Shown here: positions 33,741 to 44,943 of the stretch, one piece after another
Layout of the letters: each line of letters begins with the position of its first letter
How positions within the stretch are numbered: the stretch's first letter is position 1
Assembly: GCA_948567375.1 (NCBI GenBank)
Contig: OX419758.1
Location: 55,309,001 to 55,373,000, forward strand
Length of the DNA: 64,000 nt
Direction: 5' to 3'
From: Lunularia cruciata
Taxonomy: Eukaryota > Streptophyta > Marchantiopsida > Lunulariales > Lunulariaceae
The notes under the pieces: generated by a model
Seen by the model: only the letters and a program-made list of their open reading frames with translations
Databases searched by the model: none
What the model was told of the DNA's origin: nothing
Made by a program: the position numbers and the translations under genes

Positions 33741-34835
33741 ACTTGGTGTGTCCACACTGTTGTTGTGGGACATGGATGAGATTTATAGGGCCTCCAAAGG
33801 CCCTAGGCATTACTCTGGTACAGTGGGTACCATTGAGTTGGATGACTTCATCTAGGAGTTTGATAGTTGGTGTGATGTGCAGTAGATGCGGAACCCGACT
33901 TTGTTTACACATTTCATGGCATGGAAGAGGTTGTTTCAGCATCTGGAGGGTCCGCCAATGGATGACTACCATGTGTTCAGGAGAGCTCATTTGGAGGAGA
34001 TCAAGTTATGGAGATAGTATTGGTCTTTGAACTATGTCTCTATCACTTCAGGTTTGGTGGCCAACAGTAGATCAGCTGTACCTATGAGTTCTAGCTCGAG
34101 TAGTGTTGGTGGAACTAGTGGGGGTGCATTAGCTGGAGATAGTGTTACCACGAGTGGAGGTACCGCTACAGGAGGTGGTGTGGTACTAGGGTTTAACCCC
34201 ATGGTGGAGTTCTTCTAGTGTTTGAGACAAAACTACCAGGGAGTGTAGACTGACAAGCTAAGGAGCTTGCAAGAGTTCCAGCGGAAGGTTGGAGAGAGCC
34301 TATGCAAGGCATACATGAGTGGCTGATCAATTTCACTCAAGGAGTTATTGAGGCCGAGGCAGTCCAGTTTTGGTATGGGATACTAGACAGGGAGTTGCAA
34401 TGTAGAGTTTGTGATGCTACGTTGTTACAGGCTACTTTGCCTACTTTGGCAGTGGTCTTTGGTTTGGCTGAGTGTATTGAGCTCAACATGGTAGAGGAGA
34501 GGGTGGTGACATCTGGATTTGGTAGGGAGACCTCATCCATAGCTGTAACTTCTTCTAGAGTGCAGCAGAGTGCACCACGCTCAGTTGGTTCTCAAGGACA
34601 TGGTGGACAGCCCAGATCCTATGGAGCGAGTGGAGGGCCTAGTAGAGTTAGACCCTTACCTTCATTTTTGGGTCAGCAGCAGCCAATGAGTAGTGGTGTT
34701 GCTTGTTGAACTTGTGGTGGACCTCACCATAGGAAGAGAGTGTACTCAAGGCAGCAGACTTGATACCTCTGGTGCATCACAGTCAGCATAGAGGCAGTGT
34801 GAGCATTGCCACAGATTTGGCACACTAGTGACCGG
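33741..34835 (+). pseudogene. Beta gag with zinc knuckle (decayed)
   Basis: Frames pieced by eye show FTHFMAWKRLFQHLEGPP, a Ser/Gly-rich linker (34027-34210), then LGFNPMVEFF and LRSLQEFQRKVGESLCKAYM, typical of Retrotrans_gag. A first degenerate knuckle lies near 34700-34740 (TCGGPHHRKR). A second, CEHCHRFG-HTSDRC, lies at about 34798-34840 and fits C-x2-C-x4-H-x4-C if one base is restored. Stops and frameshifts are frequent. Confidence 0.65.
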
Positions 34836-35582
34836 TGTTTTGACCTACACCTGGAGTTACGGAGTGGTAGGGTTGCTATGGCAGGTAGTAGAGGAGCTCC
34901 AGCTCATGGAGGACGAGGTGGTAGAGGTGGTGGTAGAGGATCTACACCTAATAGGAGTGTAGTACCTACCCTTACTTCTAATTCAACTATGGTTACTCGG
35001 ATTGAGCAGTTGGAGTACAGATTGGCTAGTATGGCTATTGCTCAGAGGAGATCAGATTCGGGTGTTGAGGCTTCCACCTCATATGTTGATGATAGAGGTG
35101 CTTTGGATTTCATGTGCGGAGCAGCATAGGTGGATGCATCTGCAGCAATGACTAGGAGTGCAGTACGTGCTCCAAAGCCTAGAGGAGCATCAGTGGAGTT
35201 GGACCCATAGAGAGAAGAGGTTGGGAGACAGGTTAGACTTCCCCAGTCTTTCATGCTATCTGAGGCATTGCAAACAACATCCATGGTTCCTAGACATCCT
35301 AGTGCAAGTGTGGTAGGTGGTGATGGAGTGTATGATGGACTACCTGCTAGTCAACCACCTACTACTACATAGACTAAGTCTAGCACAATGTTGGGAAAGG
35401 CTCAGCTGATTATGCGGTGCCCTTTGTTTTCAGCCAATGACATGTTTACATTGGTAGTTGACCCAAACCCAATGTTCCAGTTGGCTACCATGCTTTGTGA
35501 GAGTAGGGATGATGCGGTTCCTACTACTAGAGCAGAGGTGGTTGGTAGTGGAGCTGACTTGGTTGAGGAGCATGGGATCCGT
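34836..35582 (+). pseudogene. Beta gag-protease linker (broken)
   Basis: Gly/Arg-rich stretch (AHGGRGGRGGGRG at about 34895-34935) then an acidic, low-complexity linker. The frame at 35388-35582 (EVVGSGADLVEEHGIR) continues in frame at 38644 after delta-2 and one CCGT are removed. Confidence 0.6.
35579..35582. repeat. Target site duplication CCGT, left side of delta-2
   Basis: CCGT occurs directly before TGTCGGGGG and again at 38640-38643 after GATGACA. The beta codons gag cat ggg atc cgt tta gag acc are restored on removal. Confidence 0.85.
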
Positions 35583-38500
35583 TGTCGGGGGAATTGTAAG
35601 GTCTTGAGATTGTGCCAAGCACCTGGCTGCATGTGCTTAGGCTGTCTTGTTGGTCATAGACTTGGCAATTCTTCTGTAGTCTGGCATTGGTTTTGTTCTC
35701 TAGCTTTATGACCGTAGCTTCTCTTGGGAGATTGCTTGTCGCTATTTCGGGTGTTGATCCTCATCAATGAATAATTGCAAAGGCTTTAGGTTAAGTTTTC
35801 TACTTGTTCTTTGCTACTATTCCTGATCTGTCATTCTAGACTCTTTTCTTAGTCTGTCATTCTTAGGTGGGTGGGGTTTTTGCTGTAACAGTAAGGTCTG
35901 GCCCAAAGCACAGACTTGGTGGGATTCATGGACTAGTCCATAGGTTATGCAACCAATTTGACCCCGGGATTTGTCCAAAGACCTTATTCAATTCCATGGA
36001 CTGGATTGAGTGCCAAAGTTTTCATTCTTTTCTTATCATTGTTTGCTTATCTTTTACATACACATTCATTCACAAGGAATGTCACTTCCATCACTGCACC
36101 AAGTTCTCCAAATTTCATAAATTCTTCAGGATGATCAAACTCAAACTCAATAGTTTTGCATCAAGCACATTGTCTAATCAAGCATATACACAACAAGAAA
36201 CACCCAGGTCCAAACTCCTATCCCTTACAGCATTTAGCTTCCTGCTTGCAGTTCTCTGCATGATGCCCCAAGTTTTGCTGCTTGGCAGATCTCTTTGGTG
36301 ATTCTCCCCTCCTGTCACTACGGGTTTGTATTGTCATCACCTCTGGCATCTCTCTCCTCACTCTCTTGCCATGTTCAACGAGCAAATTTCTCTCGACACT
36401 TCCTTTCTCTCTTGTCACCTCCTCAGCAGAGCATCCTCTCCAAACATCTCATGAATCCTAATGTCTCTCTTGATCTTGTCACAATCTCCAGTCCAAATTC
36501 CTGTTCAAATTTCTCTTTCTTCCCATCCTCCTGTCACAGTCCAAACTCTCGATGCCTTTCCTCTCCTGAAGCAAAGCTCTCCCATATCAGAACAAATCAA
36601 CATTTTCTCTCTCGAAGCATAATTCTCCCAGATCAGAACAGATCAACACCTTCTCTCTTGAAGCATAACTCTCCTAGATCAGAGAAGATCAACATTTTCT
36701 CTCTCAAAGACTTTTCCCTGCAGCACACTCCTTCCTTTCTTCCTGCCAAGCCAACTCTCACATTCCCTTTCAAATTCCTAATTCTTTGTACAGACAAGCC
36801 TCTCCTTCAAAGTCCCCTTTCTCTTGCAGCCTTTCTCCAAACCCCTTTTGGTTTCCCTATTCTTATGTCCAAGCTTGCTCTCTCAAAGTTCTGCTTCTCT
36901 GCCACTCTAATTGCCTACACACTCCTATAACAAAATTTCTCCTGCTCTCCAGCAAAGCTCTCTCAAAATTTTTCCATAATACCTCTGGTCCTGTCACAAT
37001 TCTCAACTCCCTTGAAACCCTTCTTTTCTTCTCATGTCCTCCTGTCCAGGCCATTTCCCATGAAAATTCTACTGCAACCTCTCTCTCTCTCTCCTGCTTT
37101 TCCCTGCAAAAATTCTACTCCCACTGTTCTGCACAAAGCAATTTGAAAATTCCTTTCTCTTGCACACCCACAAGTTCTTCCTTGCAAAATTTCTGCTGCA
37201 GTCCTCTCTCTCCAGCTTCTCCCTATGAAAATTCCTCTCCCACTGTTCTGCACAAAGCAATTCAAAAATTCCTTTCTCTTGCACACCCACAAGTTCTTCC
37301 CTGCAAAATTTCTACTGCAGCCCTCTCTCTCCAGCTTCTCCCTGCAAAAATTCCACTCTTGCAGACCTTCACAATCCTCCTTCACATTCTGCAAAATTTG
37401 TCTTCCTGCAGCCTCACCAAACCACTTCACAATCCTGCAAAAATTGCCTCCTGCAACCACTCACAACCCTTTCATTTTTCCTGCAAAATTTGTCTTCTTG
37501 CAGCCTCACCAAACCCCTTCACAGTCCTGCCCTTTCCTTCAATAAATCTGCCCTCTGTCCAAGCTTTCAACCCTTGGAATTTTCTAGCCTTTACATTCCT
37601 GCAAAAATTTGCCTTCTTGCTATCCTCACAAAACCTTCACAGTCCTACCCTTACATTTGATACATCTCTCCTCTGTCCAAGCTTTCAACTCCCGCATTTC
37701 TCCAGCCTTTACATTCCTGCAAAATTTCTTCTTCTTGCACCTCACCAAACCCCTTCACAGTCCTGCAAAATTGCCTCTTGCAACCACTCACAACCCTTCA
37801 CAGTCCTGCACTTTCCTTCAATAAATCTGCCCTCTATCCAAGCTTTCAAACTCCTGCATTTCTCCAGCCTTTACACTCCTGCAAAATTTCTTCTTCTTGC
37901 ACCTCAAAAAAACCCCTTCCCAGTCCTGCAATAATTGCCTCTCTGCTATCCCTCACAACCCTTCACAGTCCTGCCCTTTCCTTCAATAAATCTGCCCTTT
38001 GTCCAAGGTTTCAACTCTTGCATTTCTCCACCCTTTACACTCCTGCGAAATTCCTTCTTCTTGCACCTCAAAAAACCCCTTCCCAGTCTTGCAAAAATTG
38101 CCTCTCTGCTATCCCTCCCCCAAATCCTTTGATGTGTCTCTCCTTTACTCCCGAACCTTCTCCTCCTGCCCAAAACCTATCACCCCTCTCCAAGTCCTGT
38201 CCTCCCAGAAAACCTCTCCTCTCGAGCTGAGTTCCTTCACTGTCCTCTAACTTTTTCTTGCTGTTATTCCCCAAACCTTTCATTGTCAAAACTCCTCTAA
38301 AGCCTCCCAAAGTATTTCCAACTCAAAAGACTCTTTTTTGCTCCTCCACTAAGGAAAATACTCTTTCACTCCAATAACATAAAACAAAACCTGAGCTAAT
38401 GTAACCCAATATTATTTCTTAGCTCAAGCCAGATTAAAAGACTCCTTGAGCTAATAACACCATAACTTTTTTCGGGCTTCACAATAATATAGGAAATATC

Positions 38501-38639
38501 TCCCACTGCAAGGTAGCATAAAACCACATCCGAGACATATTGACATAAATCCACATTCCTTACAACAACTAGAAGAGAAACAGAAAATTTATCACACCAA
38601 CAGCCTCAAGAGTACACGTGGGCTATTTTCCTGATGACA
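35583..38639 (-). mobile_element. Delta-2, solo-LTR-like insertion (3.06 kb)
   Basis: Read on the minus strand it starts TGTCATCAGGAAAATAGCCC and ends CCCCCGACA, matching both ends of delta-1 in inverse orientation. It has a 4-bp duplication CCGT. The middle is C/T-rich on the plus strand and tandemly repetitive. The long plus-strand ORFs inside (for example 36786-37934) are by-products of this composition. Confidence 0.82.
37127..37350 (-). repeat. About 119-bp tandem repeat in delta-2
   Basis: TTCTGCACAAAGCAATT recurs near 37126 and 37245 together with TTCCTTTCTCTTGCACACCC and CTCTCTCTCCAGCTTCTCCC. Longer-period copies of TTCAATAAATCTGCCCT, CCAAGCTTTCAA and TTTCTCCA lie at about 37535-38050. 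Confidence 0.8.
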
Positions 38640-38643
38640 CCGT

Positions 38644-39102
38644 TTAGAGACCAGCGGTTTATGGCAGGCAGTAGCAGCTAGACTGGAGGAGTTGCCAACT
38701 AGACCAGCCTTTGAGAGAGCACGGTTCACACCTGGTGTTGTCCTATTGGATAAGTAGAGGGGGATTTTCCGTTTGGTAGGACCTTCAGGGAAGGTCTATA
38801 CACCACATAGAGTCTTGTTAGACTCTGGTGCACAGCCACTTATGTTGGGGAAGGCTGTAGTTGTTGGTCTGGAGTTACAGAAGACCAATGTGGAGAGGTG
38901 TCCGTTTCAGATCCAAACATCTCTAGGTGGTGGTTTGACACAATACATCACACATGGGAAGCTTGTTGTCCAGGTTCATCCTGGTCATCCGACTGATAGC
39001 TCGGTGGTGAGAGCTCATGCTATTGCAACAATAGCTGAGTCATATGATGTGCTAGTTATGGGAGCAGTGTTATACTCCATGGGTTTCAATATTGACTATT
39101 AG
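38644..39102 (+). pseudogene. Beta aspartic protease
   Basis: After the delta-2 junction the frame reads LETSGLWQAVAARLEELPTR. One TAG lies near 38756. From 38773 the frame is open to 39102. VLLDSGAQPLMLG at 38812-38850 has the canonical D-S-G-A active site. AESYDVLVMGAVLYSMGFNI near 39040-39100 is the C-terminal hydrophobic block of retropepsins. It processes the gag-pol precursor in the family. Confidence 0.8.
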
Positions 39103-39530
39103 GAGGAGATAGCCTCCTATAGACCAGGTTGGCAGTCTGGTGAGGGACGGATTTGTCGCCTACCAGTATGCTTCAGTAGTGGTAGTCTTGGCTCACTATA
39201 GTCTAGGACTATGACAGCATCAGTTTAGCTTTTAGTGGTCCAATTACTTGGCCTTGTGACTTTTTGGAGGGGAATGCCCATACAGAGGATACTCCAGTAC
39301 CAAAGTAGATCACTCGGATTTGGAGTACGAGTGGGATTGTTCTATCCACCTTGAATGTTCCATTGTGGAGTTCAAAGGAGGCATTACAAAAGCATGCAGA
39401 TCAATTGGTGCAACAGGCTTAGAGTAGAGCCTTCATACCATCAGGAGATGAGTGTGAGGATGAGCCTCCAGAGTTGATTGCTTTGACACCTCTGGATACC
39501 ACACTCATTGCTTGGCAGTATCTAGTAGAG
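39103..39530 (+). other. Beta protease-methyltransferase linker
   Basis: Broken coding sequence with several stops. It contains ALQKHADQLVQQA and DECEDEPPELIALTPLD-like stretches just before the methyltransferase. I recognise no separate domain. Confidence 0.45.
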
Positions 39531-40484
39531 GGGATATGTCTATTGGAGTTGTTCGGTGGGATTAGCACCGGACTAGCTACGGTATTACAGGCGGGTATAC
39601 GAGTATAGAGGTAATTGTATGTAGAGAGAGATGAGAATTCTAGGTGAGTCTCTCTACATCATGTGGAACACTTGGCCTATTAGTATCTAGAGTTATTACC
39701 AATATCAGCAGTCAGAGGTTACCAAAAGGCCCTACCAACAGACATTTCCTTATTGGGGATGCATGATTTGGAGAGAAATAGGCCTATTCACTTGGTGATT
39801 TCTAGATGGCCATGTCAGGAGCATACACATGCTAGTAGAGGTTTGGGCCTTCATGATCCTCATTCTGGTGTGTTTTGGGAGATGTTACGGATACTACAAC
39901 ATCTCCAAGTTCATCAGTTTGTTTCTCCAACTTACCTTTTGCAGAACGTGCCTTTGATGGGTGATTCTCGCACCAAAGTGGTGGCCAGTACACATCAAGT
40001 CCATTCATGGATGGGACCTGCTGTATTGTTAGATGCAGCCAGAGTGGGATCACGGGCTCATCATCTTTGTCTTTGTTGGACAAACCCCTTACCCAGAGAT
40101 GCGTGCTTATGATGGGATTCAGCGACTTGACCACATCCTTGTTTGTGATATCTTGGATGTTGGGCGTCAATCTCAGACAGTGGTAGTGACTGATAGGTCA
40201 TCTATAGCAATGGTGAATCTAGTTGACAGCCTAGAGACGCATTTCCCACACTCATGAGTTTCCCAAGCTCTCATGCTTTACAAGAGGGAGGACCTGGACT
40301 TGTTTGGGACTCACAGTAATGGCAATTGGTGGAGCCCAACATTGATGAGAGAGAGTGGGAAATGGGTTTTTGCACTAGTATTACCACTGTTCCAGCAGTG
40401 TCAAAGGCATCCAAGCATTAGGTGTTAGGTCAGGCTATGGACTGAACTGTTTGACTTGGATTATGAGCCTTGGCTTGGCAGAGC
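39531..40484 (+). pseudogene. C5-cytosine DNA methyltransferase domain in a retrotransposon (decayed)
   Basis: Motif I is LLELFGGISTGLATVLQAGI at 39540-39599, close to the F-D-G-I-[AS]-T-G signature of DNMT3-type enzymes. YVERDENSR near 39620-39645 fits the acidic motif II. Motif IV, LVISRWPCQEHTHASRG, holds the catalytic Cys at 39813-39815. Motif VI is LLQNVP (39942-39950), Gln in place of the Glu of ENV. Motif VIII is RAHHLCLCWTN (40053-40085). A frameshift follows near 40100, then QTVVVTDRSSIAMVN. DEREWEMGF (40344-40370) and VLGQAMD (40422-40442) match the later blocks including motif X. The order I to X is not permuted, unlike plant DRM enzymes. At least six stops are present. It lies between protease and RT. 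Confidence 0.85.
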
Positions 40485-41175
40485 TGTAACACCCATTTGT
40501 GCATGTGTGTGGTATTGTGATATTTAGCTTGGTATTACAAGTACTTGAGAGATATTATTTATATAGAGATAAAGGATGGTTCTATATTAGTCATGATTAG
40601 CTAGAGTTAGTCATAGCTAAGATAGAACGGACCTTACTTTAGAGGAGGTGGAAAAGATAAGCACCACTATTTTGGATTCTAGTGTGTTGACTTGGTATTA
40701 TTCCTAGGTGTTTGGCTTTGAGGAAAGAGTTGAGAACTCTTGGGCCCACAAGCCTTTTTGTTTTGGATTCTTCTATAGTCCAAAGATAGCCCATGTGAAG
40801 GAATCCTTGACTTAGTGGTTGGGTCAAGATAAGATCACATGCAAGTGGAATATGCCCATGTGAATGGATATTCCTTTCTACTTTTTGACTTTACTTGACT
40901 TTTAGCCTAGTAACTTGAGTTACTCCAATAATTAGTAACTTTGGTGTGTAACTATTTCACAAGTGTATAAACAAGGGGTGGGGAGATACTCATCATCCTT
41001 TCATTTGCAATTATCTCTCTCTCATTGAGTTCTCTAGTGAGCAATGTCTTGAGTTTTGGAGTGTTAGCCTTGGAGGAGTATGATGGAGTTGGGGTTCCTT
41101 GCTTTCTTAGTCCATGGTGTGCTACCATAATAGCCATCAGAGGTTCATCCTTAGTGAGAGATAGGCCAGCTCACA
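40485..41175 (+). repeat. 5' LTR of alpha copy D (691 bp)
   Basis: TGTAACACCC to CCAGCTCACA, followed by TTTT and the PBS. It forms a long inverted repeat with 47804-48494. Confidence 0.93.
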
Positions 41176-41179
41176 TTTT

Positions 41180-41198
41180 TGGTTCCGTTGCCAGGACC
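41180..41198 (+). other. Primer-binding site, alpha copy D
   Basis: TGGTTCCGTTGCCAGGACC, one base different from copy B. Confidence 0.75.
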
Positions 41199-42020
41199 TC
41201 TCTAGAAGGCAAGATAATGTTCCGCGTTCAATTCTACATTAGGCAGAAGGAGGCTATGAGAGCTCACTTGGAGAGAACATTAGGAGAGGAGAGGGTTGAA
41301 CTTATGTAAGAGAACCAAGATCCATTTGTCATTATGATGTCTTTGAAGTGATTTTGTACATCTTATACACATGAGAGGATTTGGAGAGATTGTGTGAGGT
41401 GGATTGCAGATTTTAGGGATTAAGGTGATTTTGGGCAAAATCTCAAGTTTGAGATCTAGACTTCAAATTTCTAAACATGATAGCTTGGGTTATCTTTCAG
41501 TTAGAACACTTGCAATTATTATGAGAGCTACTATGTGCACTAGGCTAGAATTTTTGAAAGTTGATAGGGTAAACTGCTCCCGCAACTGCATGCTCTCTGG
41601 AAAATTGTACAGAGTCTGCCATTTCTTCAAATTTCAATGAATTGTTCTGAAAATTTCCAAGAATATCAAGTGCATTGTATCTTACTTGCTGCCATAAAAA
41701 TTAAAGAGAGATCATTCTTGATTAGGGAGTTATGAGTTTTTGAAGTGAAGGGGGTGGTTTTTAGACCAAATCTGAATATGTGTGCTGAATAGAAAGGTGT
41801 CTAGGCCAAATGGCCAAATGAAAAGATCTGAAATGTTGCATAGAGGGACCTGCTAGAGTTTTTATCACATGTGAAAAATTTCAGAGGACAATCACATACA
41901 AGTTGACAGATTTGAGTGAAATTGTAAGGAAGGGTCAATTCTACAGAGTTGAGATCTCATGCATGAGGAGTTTGAGATCAACAAAAAGCATGTTTGAGTG
42001 TTTAGATTCATCTTGGGAAC
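41199..42020 (+). other. Leader region of alpha copy D
   Basis: Conserved noncoding leader, alignable with that of copy B. No gene is visible. Confidence 0.6.
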
Positions 42021-42495
42021 ATGGAAGGTCATCAAGAGTGGGAATTGAGACTATGCAAGGTTCCCCAAGGGTTTGAGGTGATTGTAAGGGTGGATTCGAG
42101 GAAAAGAGAGTTTACAATAGAATTTGAAGAGAGTGTTGAGAGGATCCAAAAACCTACACCACTTGGAGGAAAGAGTGAGTCTAAGTGCTTTCAATGTGGA
42201 GAGAAGGGACATAAGGTAAGTTCATGTCTATTGACCTTTTGAGAGTAAGTGATTGAGGGAAAGGAGAGGCTTACTTGACTTGGGTTTGCATGTTGGACCT
42301 TCTTCACCAAGATTGGGAGGGAGAAGATCTAAGACCAAGGAGTTGTGTGAGGTTTGTGGAGTTGAAGGACTTCCAAAAGGACATGAATGTAGTGGAGTAA
42401 AATCACTTTTGGAGACTTTGGTGAAGGATCTTGGAGAATATCTTAGTACACCTACAGAAATACTACCACTTTCATCAACTAGTTCTCAAGATTAG
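42021..42495 (+). pseudogene. Alpha D ORF1, zinc-knuckle protein (broken)
   Basis: It starts MEGHQEWELRLCKVPQGFEV. The knuckle reads CFQCGEKGHKVSSC. A TGA after LLTF (42240) breaks it at the same place as in copy A, and the rest is open at 42253-42495. The stop follows loss of the NCKRL segment seen in B and C, so A and D share this form. Confidence 0.75.
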
Positions 42496-42708
42496 TGATG
42501 GAGATAATCTTTCAACTTATGGATAAACTATCCATGAGGGTTTGATTAATATGCACACTAGGATTTGATGTTGCTATAGAAATCTTGGAGCAACCTGAGG
42601 TGTATTACTCTCAAATGGTGTTAGGCATATATATACCAATTAGTTATAGAGTGAGAGAAAAGAAAAAGAAAAAAAATTTGAGAGAAAGAAAGATAGTGAG
42701 AGGTTAAG

Positions 42709-43212
42709 ATGAGGAAACTTCCGGTTTTCTTTGGCAAGGATGGAGAAGATGTGGGGGCCTTTGTGAGAGACTTCAAGAGAGCTTGCATAGGAAACAATGA
42801 GAGGAGGAAGAATGAGTGGGCCTCATTATTACCAGATTTCTTTGAGGATGCAGCACTTACATGGTATGAGTCAAAATACCAAAAGAGAGAGAGGAGAGAT
42901 GGGGAAAAGGAGTCTTGGGAGACTTTGACTTCAGCACTCATTGAGAACTTCCTTCTTGATGAGAGTTATGAGAGATTGATGAGTGAGGTTATCTTTCTCA
43001 AGTAAGGAGATGGAGAGAAAGTGAGAGTCTATGTGGAAAGAGTGGAAAAGTTAGAGTCCAGATTTCGCATAGTGTTGAGGAAGGGTGAGGATGATGTGGA
43101 TACTACTACGATTAGCATAGGGGCCATGCTTACCAAGAATTTTGTGAGAGAGTTAAGACCACAAATTAGGAGCAAGGTGAGATATGAGAAACCTTCTTCC
43201 AAGGTTGAAGCT
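42709..43212 (+). pseudogene. Alpha D gag, N-terminal part
   Basis: It starts MRKLPVFFGKDGEDVGAFVR. It keeps the intact SWETLTSALIENF where B and C have a frameshift. A TAA replaces Gln after VIFLK near 43003. It ends at SSKVEA, where gamma-LTR sequence begins. Confidence 0.83.
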
Positions 43213-44813
43213 ATGGTACCCACATTTTTCATTTTGGACGAGTTTTGAAGAAGAAGTGCCTTGCTGAAACCAAATTGAAACCAAATGGAGAAGAAATGAG
43301 TGCAAACTTGTGTTTTGATCAGACCCAAGGAAGTCACTTTTTTGTAAGAGGAAGAAGGTCTCGGACTGTATCAGACCCAAAGAAGCTTACTTCGTATCAG
43401 AGGAAGAAAAAAACTCAGATCAGACGTTGAAGGAGTGCAAACCCGAAGGAGAAATGGAAGTTGTAGGTCATGATTCTTGCGGGGGCTATATCTCAATGTC
43501 CACAAGTCCAAATTAAGCGTGCTATATTTCATTGGAATCATCTCGTTCAGGGCTTTCCATTGCTACCAAAATCGCAAAGTTTGGAGGTCTGTAGAAGAAA
43601 TTACAAGCATTTGAAGTTTTGGGAGTAGATGTGAAGAGTAGTTCGGTGTCTTTGGGTCAATGGGACTTCGGACTTTGGGTTTACATGACTTTGGGTCTAA
43701 AGACTTTGCCTCAAGACAAATATGATTCAACCCAAGGAAGTCGGACCTCAAAGTGCAGTGAAAGTGACTTTGGGAGTTTTGCACGAGGGATCAGAGAAAA
43801 TTAGAGTAGGGAAAGAAGATAGTTAGGATACCCATGACTTCAATTTCAATTCTGATTGAAGATGGAACATGAATTGAAGGAAAAATAGCAGTAGTGAATA
43901 AACCCAAAGTGCAAGATCAAACAATAAGTGTCTTCGGGTCAATTACATGAGTGATTAGGGGAAAGTGGATCAAATTGAATGTGTAGATAGTGTATTCATG
44001 CTTTCAATTACAATTCTTGATGATGACACAGTAGAATTAGTAAAGGAATTGATAGTAGTTAGACCCAAAGTAAGAGAGATAGGAGTGCATGTGTCTTTGG
44101 ATTTGACATTTGACACTTTAGAGAAGAGTGGGTCGGGAGATAGAGATTTAGAAGGCTTAATTATGATAGGAATTGCAGATCAGGAAGGAGAAGTGTTAGA
44201 ATTAGTGGAGGAATTAGGAGTTGTGAAACCTAAGGACAGAATATTAGGAAGTACAATTACTTTGGGATCGGGTTTATGAGCCAAAGAAGAAGTAGACATT
44301 GGATTGGATTAGTAACCGATTTGAGATTTGAATAGGCAGATATGAAGAGGTGCATTGTCATTTTGGATCTGCAAGTTTGTAGAGTTGTTAAGAAGAGGTA
44401 CATTAGGAAGATAATTGTCTATTTTTTCACGATTTAAGAGTGGCATTTGCAGTCAGATGTTGTTCAGTGCTCATTATTTCTGAGAATAGATAAAGCGAAG
44501 TGCTGTGAATTAGTGCTCGTCGCTTGAGCTTGATTTCGAGTATCAACGTTGTGCTTGTGTTTGTGAGTGTTTGGAGAAATTCAAAGTGCAAGTCAGAGTG
44601 TTTGTTGGATGTTGGATTCCACAGCCTTGATCTTCATTCTGTGTGTGTGATCTTGAGTGAAGTGCAATCGAAGCAATGCCTTGACAGATCTGAGAGGAAT
44701 TGTAGTGTTAGTAGTATTCTACATTTGTGAGTGCAGTGTGAGGTTGATGTGAAGCAATTTTGATTGAGGAAGTTGTGCCTTTAGTGGAGGGATGGAACAC
44801 AATTCTAAGGCCA
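43213..44813 (+). mobile_element. Gamma LTR fragment inserted in alpha D gag
   Basis: It starts TATGGTACCCACATTTTTC and aligns with the complete solo LTR at 53424-55329 up to about ACACAATTCTAAGG. The 3' end is missing. Gag resumes at about 44912 with a loss of about 40 bp of gag. It contains a 104-codon open frame (43965-44279) with repeated blocks VELVKELIVVRPKVREI and LELVEELGVVKPKDR. Confidence 0.78.
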
Positions 44814-44916
44814 AGTCATTTTGCAATCCTGTGAGGGTTGCAAAATGATGATCATGTGATTGCAAAATGGCACAACCTCCTTAACCACTCAAATCACAAA
44901 TAACCAATTGTTGAGA
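44814..44916 (+). other. Filler DNA at the right edge of the gamma fragment
   Basis: This stretch matches neither gamma nor direct gag sequence. It has an inner hairpin (CATTTTGCAA...TTGCAAAATG, 44818-44847) and a 28-bp segment that is the inverse of the adjacent gag. It looks like repair filler. Confidence 0.6.
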
Positions 44917-44943
44917 GTGATTTGGTGGTTAAGGAGGTTGTGC
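44870..44943. repeat. Inverted repeat, 27-28 bp arms, templated on gag
   Basis: The left arm 44870-44897 is the reverse complement of 44917-44943 with a single extra base. The right arm is ordinary alpha gag sequence (coding DLVV-KEVV), so the left arm is a copied, inverted patch. Confidence 0.88.

Noticed and set aside
36786-37934. 382-codon open frame, the second longest in the window
   Set aside because: It lies in the C/T-rich tandem repeats of delta-2, runs antisense to the element, has overlapping open frames on both strands and is made of repeated Ser/Pro/Leu-rich segments. Composition explains it.
39531-40484. The methyltransferase as a host gene beside the element
   Set aside because: It is in the same orientation as protease and RT, is intronless, and lies between them with no LTR or foreign boundary on the protease side. 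It belongs to the element unless sisters show otherwise.
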